DNA of 64,000 bases from Parabacteroides acidifaciens. GTDB lineage: Bacteria > Bacteroidota > Bacteroidia > Bacteroidales > Tannerellaceae. Below, in pieces: positions 52,278 to 60,440 of the stretch. Below the pieces are notes generated by a model that did no database searches, was not told the origin of the DNA, and was given only the letters and a program-made list of their open reading frames with translations. Each line of letters starts with the position of its first letter. The first letter of the stretch is position 1. Made by a program: the position numbers and the translations under genes. The stretch lies in contig NZ_QREV01000016.1 of NCBI RefSeq assembly GCF_003363715.1, forward strand, positions 29,692 to 93,691. The letters are read 5' to 3'.

Positions 52278-53867
52278 ATGAGAAATAAAATAGTGTTGTT
52301 AATAAGCCTTTTGCTGGTGAGATCCTTTTGTGTGAGTGCTCAGGTTTGGTTGCCTGACAATGGCGATGGCACGTACACGAACCCGATTATTCATGCGGAC
52401 TATTCCGATCCTGATGTGATTCGTGTAAATGATGATTATTATATGGTCGCATCCAGTTTTACCTGTGCTCCCGGAATACCTGTGTTGCATTCTAAAGATT
52501 TGGTCAACTGGACGATTATCAATCATGTATATTCAGGATTGCCCTTTGACCGTTACAAATATCCGGCACACGGGCAAGGCTCCTGGGCTCCTTCGATACG
52601 TTATCATAACAGAGTGTTTTATGTCTATTTCTGCACACCGGAAGAAGGTTTGTTCGTTGCCCGTACGGATGATCCGGCAGGGGAGTGGAATTTAAAGAAT
52701 ATATTGAAAGTCTCGCAATGGGAAGATCCGTGTCCTTTCTGGGATGATAACGGGAACGCTTATCTGATCAGGAGTAAACTTTGCGGGGGACCGGCCTATC
52801 TTCACCGGATGGCGGAAGATGGGCTTAGTTTGCTGGACAACGGGAAGATTGTATATTGGGATAATGAGGAGAATCCGGTCTTAGAAGGATTGAAAATGAT
52901 GAAACGGAACGGCTGGTATTATATTTTGGCACCGGCAGGAGGCGTTTCTACGGGATGGCAGACCGTGTTACGGTCTAAAAGCATAGAAGGCCCTTATGAA
53001 TCCAGGAAAGTGTTGAAAGAAGGCAACGGGATCAACGGTCCTCATCAGGGAGGATTGGTTGATACGCAAACAGGGGAATGGTGGTTCATTCATTTCCAGG
53101 ATAAAAACGCTTACGGTAGGATCGTCCATTTACAGCCGGCACGATGGGTCGATGATTGGCCTGTAATCGGGTTGGACGAAAAGGGGGAAGGGTGTGGAAT
53201 TCCGGCCCTCAGACATAAGAAACCGGACGTGGGTGTGACTTGCCCGGTCGAAACGCCTCAGACTTCTGACGAATTTGACGGCGTGTCGTTGGGATTGCAA
53301 TGGCAATGGCAAGCTATGGAGCAAAGCCAATGGTATTCTCTTTCCGCTTCTAAAGGAAATATCCGTTTGTATGCGGTTTCCTCTCCGACGGAAGAGGGTA
53401 ACCTCTACTATTCCGGTAATCTTCTATTGCAAAAACTACCGGCTCCTGAATTCAGCGCTACGGCCAAAATGAACATATCGGCTTTGCAGGACGGAGAAAG
53501 AGCGGGGATCGTCATGATGGGAAATTATCATACTTACCTTTGTGCCCGGAACCAAGGCGGTAAAAAAGAGATCGTGTTGTATGAAGGGAAGCAGGAGACC
53601 TGTGGCTTTCCTCCGAAGGAGTTGGAAGCTGTAGAGCATGATGCCGAAAGTCTGTGGTTGAAGGTCGATGTATTTCCGAACGCGACCTGTAGATACTCAT
53701 ATAGCGTAAACAGCCTTGAATACGTTCCGCTCGATTTTACATTGAAGATAGATAAAGGGCAATGGATTGGTGCAAAGGTCGGACTTTTCTGTATTAACCC
53801 GGACATTACGGATGGAAAAGGATTTGTTGATGTGGATTATTTCCACGTTGAAGGGTTGACGAAATAG
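52278..53867 (+). CDS. GH43-family glycosidase with C-terminal beta-sandwich
   Basis: Probable secreted beta-xylosidase or alpha-L-arabinofuranosidase type enzyme, 529 residues. After a signal peptide (about 1-21, ending CVSAQ) comes a five-bladed beta-propeller with the clan-F triad: base Asp44 in ADYSDPDV, pKa-modulating Asp150 in WEDPCPF, and acid Glu203 in PVLEGLKMM. A concanavalin-like C-terminal domain (about 325-525) follows, typical of beta-xylosidase-type GH43 proteins (subfamily 12 is likely). The HADYSDPDVIR N-terminus is the standard family start. It is the last gene of the second PUL. Substrate cannot be fixed; plant xylan or arabinan side chains are usual for the family, and some relatives act on beta-linked galactose. 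Confidence 0.9.
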   Translation: MRNKIVLLISLLLVRSFCVSAQVWLPDNGDGTYTNPIIHADYSDPDVIRVNDDYYMVASSFTCAPGIPVLHSKDLVNWTIINHVYSGLPFDRYKYPAHGQGSWAPSIRYHNRVFYVYFCTPEEGLFVARTDDPAGEWNLKNILKVSQWEDPCPFWDDNGNAYLIRSKLCGGPAYLHRMAEDGLSLLDNGKIVYWDNEENPVLEGLKMMKRNGWYYILAPAGGVSTGWQTVLRSKSIEGPYESRKVLKEGNGINGPHQGGLVDTQTGEWWFIHFQDKNAYGRIVHLQPARWVDDWPVIGLDEKGEGCGIPALRHKKPDVGVTCPVETPQTSDEFDGVSLGLQWQWQAMEQSQWYSLSASKGNIRLYAVSSPTEEGNLYYSGNLLLQKLPAPEFSATAKMNISALQDGERAGIVMMGNYHTYLCARNQGGKKEIVLYEGKQETCGFPPKELEAVEHDAESLWLKVDVFPNATCRYSYSVNSLEYVPLDFTLKIDKGQWIGAKVGLFCINPDITDGKGFVDVDYFHVEGLTK

Positions 53868-54059
53868 CGATATGCGAGCAGGGCACAGACCGCTAAATCA
53901 TCATTTATGGTTAAAAACTTCTTATGTTTAGACCTTCTGCAAATTGAAAAATAGACAATAACCCCTATTTCTGCCATTTTTCTATTTCATCCGAAATCTT
54001 GATCGATTTTGGATTGACTTTTTTTGTGGTTTTAGCCATCTCGTCTGACAATAGGAGGA

Positions 54060-54257
54060 ATGAAGTGCCGGGACTGTCCCGAAAAGCATGCAATTTGATT
54101 GCCGGAAGCCGGAAACACCAGCAAAGTGATAAACCTTAACTCTCGGAGAATCGAATATTTGCGAACGAAGACGAACTGCGTTCCAAATATCCCAAGGAAA
54201 TTTTAGGGACTTGTAGCCGTGAGGTGCGCAGAAAATTGCCTTGACCCGGCACTTCAT
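54060..54257. mobile_element. 198-bp element bounded by 13-bp perfect inverted repeats, MITE-like
   Basis: ATGAAGTGCCGGG (54060-54072) and CCCGGCACTTCAT (54245-54257) are perfect inverted repeats. The interior holds further small dyads (GGGACTGTCCC and GCCGG-AA-GCCGG). A 91-codon minus-strand frame begins in the right repeat and runs out to 53982 but resembles no family I know and has no start context. I see no target-site duplication. It could be a miniature inverted-repeat element or a large structured RNA. It occupies the 597-bp gene-free gap between the GH43 and GDPD genes together with the array at 54260-54398; the stretch 53868-54059 shows nothing else. Confidence 0.5.
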
Positions 54258-54259
54258 CG

Positions 54260-54398
54260 CTCTGAAGGTTGACTTCGTACTATATGAAGTCCGACTTCAG
54301 GGCAATAAAGTTCCGGATCAGAGCAATAAAGTCCCTCTTCGCTGTGATAAGGTTCCGGATCATAAGAAAAAGCTCCTTTTTGACGGCTGAAAAGTGGA
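54260..54398. repeat. Degenerate tandem array, period 21 bp, about seven units
   Basis: Units start at 54260, 54281, 54302, 54323, 54344, 54365 and 54386, exactly 21 bp apart. The best conserved units begin GCAATAAAGTTCCGGATCAG, GCAATAAAGTCCCTCTTCGC and GTGATAAGGTTCCGGATCAT. The opposite strand contains GGAACTTTA, also found in the array at 24415-24582. It starts 3 bp after the inverted-repeat element. Confidence 0.8.
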
Positions 54399-54464
54399 TT
54401 AACATTTGTTTGGTTTCGGATGTTTTTTTACCCTGAAAAACACGTTTTATACAATAAGCTAACG

Positions 54465-55259
54465 TTATTGTCGTGAAGTTTGCTGAAGTATCTCATCCAG
54501 CGCTTTCAGGTCATCCGCTCCGATCAGGTCTACGCCTTCCTGTATGAAGAGTTTTTTGAACAGAGGTTTGTCCGGCGCTCCCCACCAGCGGAAGAGCTTT
54601 CCTTCTGCATGGGTCTGGCGGATGTATTCGCGCATTTTTTCGAGTTTGTCGGCCGGTATTTCTCCATCGCCTTTCCAATTGATATACTTTGAATAGTTAT
54701 CGCTGATAACAGGCATTAATGCAGCCGGGATCCCTTTTCCCAGATCGTCGATCGTGCCGTCGAGGAAGATGAAACGGTTGGTTTCGGCGGCAATTGCTTT
54801 ACGCGGGCTTCTGCCCGACAGGTAGAACAGGATAGCCGCCTCCTGCAATTTTCCCTCTTTTTCGTGGCAAAACAGGGATTCGTATGCTTCCAGTTTCTTT
54901 TTCAGGACAGGATACATCGCTTCGCCGTCTGTCTTGCAGTCCACCATCAGATAGAACGGACGGTCGCTGCCGGGATACACTTTCCCATTGTTCTTTTTGA
55001 TCCGTTCTACCAAAGGCAGCAGATATAGTTTATCAAATGTGATATCCGGGTTGGGGGCGACCGTGTCGTGCGATACATACAATTCCCCGTCTATGAGCCA
55101 CAAGTCCGCTTCCACGCAGTTGAAGTTAAACGAAAGAGCGTCGAATAGCGGATGAGTACGTTCGTAATCATTGTGGGAGAATGCATTGTAATGGACTGTC
55201 TGGGCCTGCAACGAATAAGAGAGCAGGCTGATGAATAGTAAGATGATTCTATGTTTCAT
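54465..55259 (-). CDS. Exported GDPD/PI-PLC-like phosphodiesterase
   Basis: Protein of 264 residues with a signal peptide (about 1-19, ending SLQAQ). The N-terminus AFSHNDYERTHPLFDAL and CVEADLWLIDGELYVSHD are typical of bacterial PI-PLC/glycerophosphodiester phosphodiesterase-like proteins: His30, Glu52 and Asp54 and His66 by position match the metal-binding and catalytic set. Later parts (FYLMVDCKTDGEAM and EGVDLIGADDL) fit the same TIM barrel. It may hydrolyse glycerophosphodiesters or phosphoinositides in the periplasm; no partner gene indicates which. It lies alone, transcribed away from the third PUL. Confidence 0.82.
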   Translation of the reverse strand: MKHRIILLFISLLSYSLQAQTVHYNAFSHNDYERTHPLFDALSFNFNCVEADLWLIDGELYVSHDTVAPNPDITFDKLYLLPLVERIKKNNGKVYPGSDRPFYLMVDCKTDGEAMYPVLKKKLEAYESLFCHEKEGKLQEAAILFYLSGRSPRKAIAAETNRFIFLDGTIDDLGKGIPAALMPVISDNYSKYINWKGDGEIPADKLEKMREYIRQTHAEGKLFRWWGAPDKPLFKKLFIQEGVDLIGADDLKALDEILQQTSRQ

Positions 55260-55298
55260 ATGGCTGATTATTTATGCGGGTAAAGATAAACAGTTTTA

Positions 55299-55328
55299 TT
55301 TGTTTTCTAAGAATATTGTTTACATTTG
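55299..55328 (+). promoter_or_regulatory. Bacteroidetes-type promoter of the third PUL sigma gene
   Basis: TTTG (55299-55302), 18-bp spacer, TACATTTG (55321-55328). Both elements match the consensus. The leader to the ATG at 55399 is about 65 nt. Confidence 0.75.
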
Positions 55329-55398
55329 CCTTGATCAATCGAATAAACCATGAACAGGGAGATAAGGTATCGCTCATGGGATAAGCAGAAATTCTGAT

Positions 55399-56013
55399 AT
55401 GAAGAACTTCACAGACGAGAAAATATTATTGCAGGAGATAAAAGACGGAAACGGCGAAGCATTCGAGTTCCTGTTCAACAGTTATTATCCTCGATTGCGG
55501 GGATATGCCGCTCGTTTTGTGAATGACGACGAAGCTGTCCGGGATATTATCCAGGAAAGTTTTCTGAAGTTCTGGGAGAAACGCGATCTGATAGAAGCAG
55601 TCTCCGTCTCGTCCCTTCTTTTTGCAATGGTGCGGAATGCCTGTCTCAATTATTTGAAACATCTGCGGCTGGTCGAGCAACATAGCCTGGAACATTTGGA
55701 TGCGGTGGCCGGGCAGGAAGAACTTTATTATTGGGATTTTAATCTGGGACCTGAACATACCCTTCTGTATAAAGAACTGCAAGAACAGGTCAAGATCGTA
55801 ATGAATGACCTGCCGTCGCGTTGCCGCGAAGTTTTCGAGATGAGCCGCTTCAGGAAAATGAAAAACCGGGAGATTGCGGATGCTCTCCAGATATCGACTA
55901 CGGCAGTCGAAAAACATATAGCCAAAGCTTTAGCCCGCTTTTCCGTACATTTCAAGGAAAAATATCCATTGGATATATATATTGCGATATTGGCCTGGCT
56001 TCTTGCTGATTAA
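55399..56013 (+). CDS. ECF-type RNA polymerase sigma factor
   Basis: Sigma factor of 204 residues for the third PUL. Region 2 is visible at about 14-80 (EAFEFLFNSYYPRLRGYAAR, VRDIIQESFLKFWEKRD) and region 4 at about 130-190 (VKIVMNDLPSRCREVFEMSR and the helix-turn-helix KNREIADALQISTTAVEKHI). Its gene has a consensus housekeeping-type promoter at 55299-55328, so the sigma factor is probably made constitutively and controlled by FecR. The fecR gene follows after 135 bp. Confidence 0.95.
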   Translation: MKNFTDEKILLQEIKDGNGEAFEFLFNSYYPRLRGYAARFVNDDEAVRDIIQESFLKFWEKRDLIEAVSVSSLLFAMVRNACLNYLKHLRLVEQHSLEHLDAVAGQEELYYWDFNLGPEHTLLYKELQEQVKIVMNDLPSRCREVFEMSRFRKMKNREIADALQISTTAVEKHIAKALARFSVHFKEKYPLDIYIAILAWLLAD

Positions 56014-56148
56014 TGCGGGTGAAGTCATCGTTTTCATATCAGGATAATTAGACATTTATCTTGGTATGGAATTTTTTTTGTAAAATTCAAACCTCATAGG
56101 TTGGGTAGAATTTAATTGAGTTGTTACATCATATAGAAAGCAAAAGTA

Positions 56149-57147
56149 ATGAAAGAACAGGAGATCGATAATCATCAGTTGGCAATACGTTATTTTGAAG
56201 GACGTATTTCTCCTTCCGAAGAAGAAATTCTTTTCCGGTTTGTAAATGCCGTTCCTGAAAATAAGAATGTTTTTCGCAGATGGGAAGAAGAATGGATGCT
56301 TTCCAGTAAACTTATCCCGGAAGTTTCCAATGAATGGAGACAGTTACAACGCCGGATGCAGGTACGTCAGTCATTAAGCAGTGTGTTTAGGACTAAACAC
56401 AAGCAATTGCAGCGATTTATCGCAGTCGCTGCAATTGCTTTTCTCCTATTGTTGGGAGGAACATACGGTCTCTACCAGTACCGGGCCACAGACGTAGCCG
56501 GCAATCTCTTTGCAATGGAAACTGCCTATGGCGAGAAAAGCAAGCTGATTCTGGCAGACGGCACAGTCGTATGGCTGAATGCCGGTTCTTCTTTACGTTA
56601 TGCCGGTAATTTCAATACGAAAAACCGCGAAGTCTTTTTAATCGGTGAAGCCTATTTCGAGGTAATGAAGCAGTCGGATGGCACGCCTTTTACGGTGAAT
56701 ACCGATCATTATAGTGTATTGGTGAAAGGAACCAAATTTAATGTGTCGTCTTATCCCGAAGATATGCAGGCAAAGACGGCTTTACTGGAAGGCGCGGTCG
56801 ATATCTTATATCAAGGTAAACATATACCGGTTGCACCGGGTGAATTACTGAGTCTCGATAAGCAGAACGGTAGCTTTTCCCGTCAGAAAGTGCAGGCGTC
56901 CCAATATAAATCGTGGACGGAGGGAAGAGTTGAATATGATAAAATCACACTCAACGAACTGGCAATCCGCTTATCCCGTAAGTACGACGTTCGGATTCAT
57001 CTGGATGACAACTTGGAGAAAGAGGTCGCTTTCCGTGTCTCGCTTAGGAATGAAGAAACTGTCGGAGATGTCTTCCAGGCTCTCTCGGAGATCATTCCGA
57101 TCCGCTACGAACGGCGGGGCAGGGATATTTATATCAAGAAACAATAG
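56149..57147 (+). CDS. FecR-family anti-sigma factor
   Basis: Membrane anti-sigma regulator of 332 residues paired with the sigma gene upstream. A cytoplasmic segment (about 1-80) precedes a transmembrane helix (about 85-106, FIAVAAIAFLLLLGGTYGLY), the FecR core with KLILADGTVVWLNAGSSLRY (about 130-149), EVFLIGEAYFEVMKQ and VLVKGTKFNVSSYPE, and the C-terminal DUF4974 domain (IRYERRGRDIYIKKQ). The upstream region has TTGGGT and GAGTTGTTA blocks resembling, with a 2-bp longer spacing, those of the 41-bp repeat before the fecR at 45948. The susC follows after only 48 bp with no hairpin. Confidence 0.93.
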   Translation: MKEQEIDNHQLAIRYFEGRISPSEEEILFRFVNAVPENKNVFRRWEEEWMLSSKLIPEVSNEWRQLQRRMQVRQSLSSVFRTKHKQLQRFIAVAAIAFLLLLGGTYGLYQYRATDVAGNLFAMETAYGEKSKLILADGTVVWLNAGSSLRYAGNFNTKNREVFLIGEAYFEVMKQSDGTPFTVNTDHYSVLVKGTKFNVSSYPEDMQAKTALLEGAVDILYQGKHIPVAPGELLSLDKQNGSFSRQKVQASQYKSWTEGRVEYDKITLNELAIRLSRKYDVRIHLDDNLEKEVAFRVSLRNEETVGDVFQALSEIIPIRYERRGRDIYIKKQ

Positions 57148-57195
57148 CGCAATTGTTAATATATTATTAAATCTAATTCTTTAATTTATTGGTTT

Positions 57196-60100
57196 ATGTA
57201 TAGAAAACATGTAGGAAGGGCTTTGATCCTTGCCTTGATGCTTTCTGGAGCTACCTCCATGAATGCACAGCGGATCACCCGGCAGTTTAAGAATGTTCCT
57301 TTAAAAGCTGTATTGGCAGAAGTAGAGAAAGAACTACAGTACTCCATCATTTATAAGACAGACGAAGTAAATGAGCGAAAACAGATCACGCACAATTTTA
57401 ACGACGCGTCGTTGGAAGAAGTGCTGTCTGCCATATTGGACAACGGATTGACCTATTCCATTCAGGATAAGATGATCGTTATATCCAGGAAAGGAAATGC
57501 TGAACCCTCCGTTTCCCAGCAAAAACAGATCATCGTAAAAGGTATCGTGAAAGACGAAAACGGCGATCCTGTCGCCGGTGCGAATGTGGTGGAAAAAGGA
57601 ACGACTAACGGCACGATTACGGATATGGACGGCGGCTTTTCTTTGTCTGTATCCGCAGGTGCAAAGTTGAGTGTGACGTATATCGGTTACCTGAATCAAG
57701 ACGTCACAATAGGTAAAAACCAAACATCCTTGAATGTGCAGCTAAAAGAAGACACGCAGGCGTTGGATGAGGTGGTTGTGGTTGGTTACGGTTCTGTCAA
57801 AAAACGTGACTTAACAGGGTCTGTCTCGCAAATATCATCTTCATCGATTCAGAACCAGGCTGTAATGAAGGACCCGATGCAGGCTTTGCAGGGTAAGATT
57901 GCAGGGGCGGATATTACGATGGGAAATTCTCCGGGATCGTCTTCTACGATTGTGATTCGTGGATATAATTCGATCAATGCGGGTAATGATCCGTTAATCG
58001 TAGTAGATGATGCGCCGTTCGGCGGAAAAATAGATGAGATTAATCCGGCAGAAATTGAGTCTATCGACGTTTTAAAAGATGCTTCTTCTACTGCCATCTA
58101 CGGTTCGCGTGGAGCAAACGGTGTTGTTATCATTACAACTAAACGTGCACGTAAAGATGCTAAATTGTCTGTTAGCTATGATGGTTATGTCGGTGTATCC
58201 AAATCATTCAAGAATTACGATATGATGAGTGGTGAAAAGTATGCGGACTGGAAAAGAGCGGCAAATTACGGGAAGACCGATAAGGAAATATTTGACGATA
58301 TTCAGTTGAATGCATTGAATACAGGGCAGTTCGTAGATTGGCAGGACTTGATGTTTAGCGGTACGGGATATAAGACGGATCATAATGTTAGCATTAACCA
58401 GTCAAATGGGCGTAACCGTAATATGTTGGTATTAGGTTATAATAAAGATCAGAGTATTATTGATAATATGGGATATGAACGTTTCTCGGCCCGTATCAAT
58501 GGTGACATGGAATTGGCTAAGAATTTGACGGTCGGATATTCTTCATTGTTGGCATTAACGACGCGCAATAACGGGGACAATAGTGTATGGAAATACGGTA
58601 CCGTACTCGATCCATTGACGCAGGTTTATGATGAGAACGGAGATTTGCGTTTTTATAATAGCGGTTGGTATCAGACTGTATTACACTCAAATCCTATGTT
58701 CGATACTGATAAGAACAATGTGGATAATAAAGAAAAACGTAGTCGTGTCCTTTTAAACCTGTATGCGGACTGGGAGATAATCAAAGGATTGAAATTTCGC
58801 ACGAGTTTGACGTATGGTTTATCCTCTATTGAGAATGGGGTTTATAAGAGCTCTACTTCGCAATCCCGGCAATTAGCTTCATCTTCTGCTGAATTTAAAA
58901 AGACGAATGAGCAACAGATTACTTTCACCAATGTATTGAATTATAAGAAAGTGCTGGATAAACATGCGTTTGATGTCTCATTGGTACACGATATGCAGAC
59001 ATCCAGAAATGAGTTGGTGGGCCTGACCGGACAAGATATGCCGTATTTTGGCTCTTGGTATAATGTAAATGAAGCACCGGATGTCTATACGCGTCTTTCT
59101 TCTATCAAAAAATGGGCGCTTCTTTCATTTATGGGAAGAATTAATTATACGTTTAAGGATCGTTATTTGTTGACCTTGACCGGCCGTTATGATGGCTCTT
59201 CGCGTTTGGCAAAAGGTAATAAATGGGACTTTTTCCCCTCTGCTGCATTGGCTTGGCGTATGAATGATGAAGCTTTCCTTAAAGAGGTCGATTGGCTTTC
59301 GAACCTGAAGCTGCGCTTAAGCTGGGGTAATTCCGGCAATACGGCAATATCCGAATATGCAACTCAGGGTGCATTAGGTAAATATGTGTATTATTTTGGA
59401 ACGACGGAACAATCGGCAATGGGCTATCTTCCTACCGAATTGGCTAATAATCAATTAGGATGGGAACGTACGGAAGAATATAATGTCGGTATAGATTTCG
59501 GATTCCTGAATAATCGGATTAGCGGTTCGATTGACGGATATATCCGGAATACAAGCGATTTGTTGATGAAACGTAATTTACCGGTCAACACTGGCTATGA
59601 ATTTACCTGGCAGAATGTTGGTAAAACGCGTAATTCCGGTATAGAAATAGCCTTGAACACTGTTCCTGTCGTGACTAAAGATTTCAGATGGACTGTTGAT
59701 CTTACTTTCGGCTATAATAAGAATGAAATAGTTGAACTGTTTAATGGAAAAGAAGACAGTCCGGGGAATAAATGGTTTATCGGAGAACCTCTTTATGTGG
59801 AACGCCTGTATAAATATGCAGGAGTTTGGCAGTATGGCGAGGAAGAAGAGGCGGCAAGATATGGACGTGAACCCGGAGCTCCCAAGGTGGAAGATGTAAA
59901 TAATAATGGAAGCTATGATCAGGATGATTTATTTACATATAATAAAATACCGAAATGGACAGCCGGTTTATCTACAGGCTTTTACTACAAGAATTTCGAT
60001 TTGAATATCTATTTTTATACGCGTCAGAAATACGGACAGGTTTTAGGTATCTTGACTGATGAGGCGGGCTCTACCCGTTATAATCACTTGAATGTTGATT

Positions 60101-60417
60101 TCTGGACTCCGGATAATCCCGCAAATGAATGTCCGAAGCCTGCCATTACAAATCCGCAGGATTTATTGACTTCCAGTGATTATGCCTATCGGGATTTGTC
60201 ATTCATCCGTTTAAAGAATATCAATTTAGGATATACACTGCCTAAGGATATCTCCCGGAAATTCTACAGTGAGAAATTCAGGATGTATTTCATGGTTGAG
60301 AATCCTTATACATGGACAAAGAGTGATTATGTTGGGCTTGACCCGGAAAACTGTAATGCTTATACGGACCATCGCCCGCTGACATCATTTGTTTTTGGTG
60401 TGAATGCAACTTTTTAA
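57196..60417 (+). CDS. SusC/RagA-family TonB-dependent transducer with STN domain
   Basis: Outer-membrane importer of 1073 residues. Signal peptide about 1-24 (ending SMNAQ), STN domain about 27-96 (VPLKAVLAEVEKELQYSIIY, LEEVLSAILDNGLTYS), carboxypeptidase-regulatory-like domain about 112-195 (GDPVAGANVVEKGTTNG), VVVGYGSVKKRDLTGSV, plug with PLIVVDDAPFGG and VLKDASSTAIYGSRGANGV, and barrel ending FVFGVNATF. It follows fecR by 48 bp and precedes its susD by 23 bp. The gene is A/T-rich in its second half compared with the susC at 14601-17753. Confidence 0.95.
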   Translation: MYRKHVGRALILALMLSGATSMNAQRITRQFKNVPLKAVLAEVEKELQYSIIYKTDEVNERKQITHNFNDASLEEVLSAILDNGLTYSIQDKMIVISRKGNAEPSVSQQKQIIVKGIVKDENGDPVAGANVVEKGTTNGTITDMDGGFSLSVSAGAKLSVTYIGYLNQDVTIGKNQTSLNVQLKEDTQALDEVVVVGYGSVKKRDLTGSVSQISSSSIQNQAVMKDPMQALQGKIAGADITMGNSPGSSSTIVIRGYNSINAGNDPLIVVDDAPFGGKIDEINPAEIESIDVLKDASSTAIYGSRGANGVVIITTKRARKDAKLSVSYDGYVGVSKSFKNYDMMSGEKYADWKRAANYGKTDKEIFDDIQLNALNTGQFVDWQDLMFSGTGYKTDHNVSINQSNGRNRNMLVLGYNKDQSIIDNMGYERFSARINGDMELAKNLTVGYSSLLALTTRNNGDNSVWKYGTVLDPLTQVYDENGDLRFYNSGWYQTVLHSNPMFDTDKNNVDNKEKRSRVLLNLYADWEIIKGLKFRTSLTYGLSSIENGVYKSSTSQSRQLASSSAEFKKTNEQQITFTNVLNYKKVLDKHAFDVSLVHDMQTSRNELVGLTGQDMPYFGSWYNVNEAPDVYTRLSSIKKWALLSFMGRINYTFKDRYLLTLTGRYDGSSRLAKGNKWDFFPSAALAWRMNDEAFLKEVDWLSNLKLRLSWGNSGNTAISEYATQGALGKYVYYFGTTEQSAMGYLPTELANNQLGWERTEEYNVGIDFGFLNNRISGSIDGYIRNTSDLLMKRNLPVNTGYEFTWQNVGKTRNSGIEIALNTVPVVTKDFRWTVDLTFGYNKNEIVELFNGKEDSPGNKWFIGEPLYVERLYKYAGVWQYGEEEEAARYGREPGAPKVEDVNNNGSYDQDDLFTYNKIPKWTAGLSTGFYYKNFDLNIYFYTRQKYGQVLGILTDEAGSTRYNHLNVDFWTPDNPANECPKPAITNPQDLLTSSDYAYRDLSFIRLKNINLGYTLPKDISRKFYSEKFRMYFMVENPYTWTKSDYVGLDPENCNAYTDHRPLTSFVFGVNATF

Positions 60418-60440
60418 TCATCTAATGAGGAATATAGAAT

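Noticed and set aside
53982..54257. 91-codon minus-strand ORF in the gap after the GH43 gene
   Set aside because: It starts inside a terminal inverted repeat, resembles no protein family I know and has no promoter; treated as part of a repeat element.
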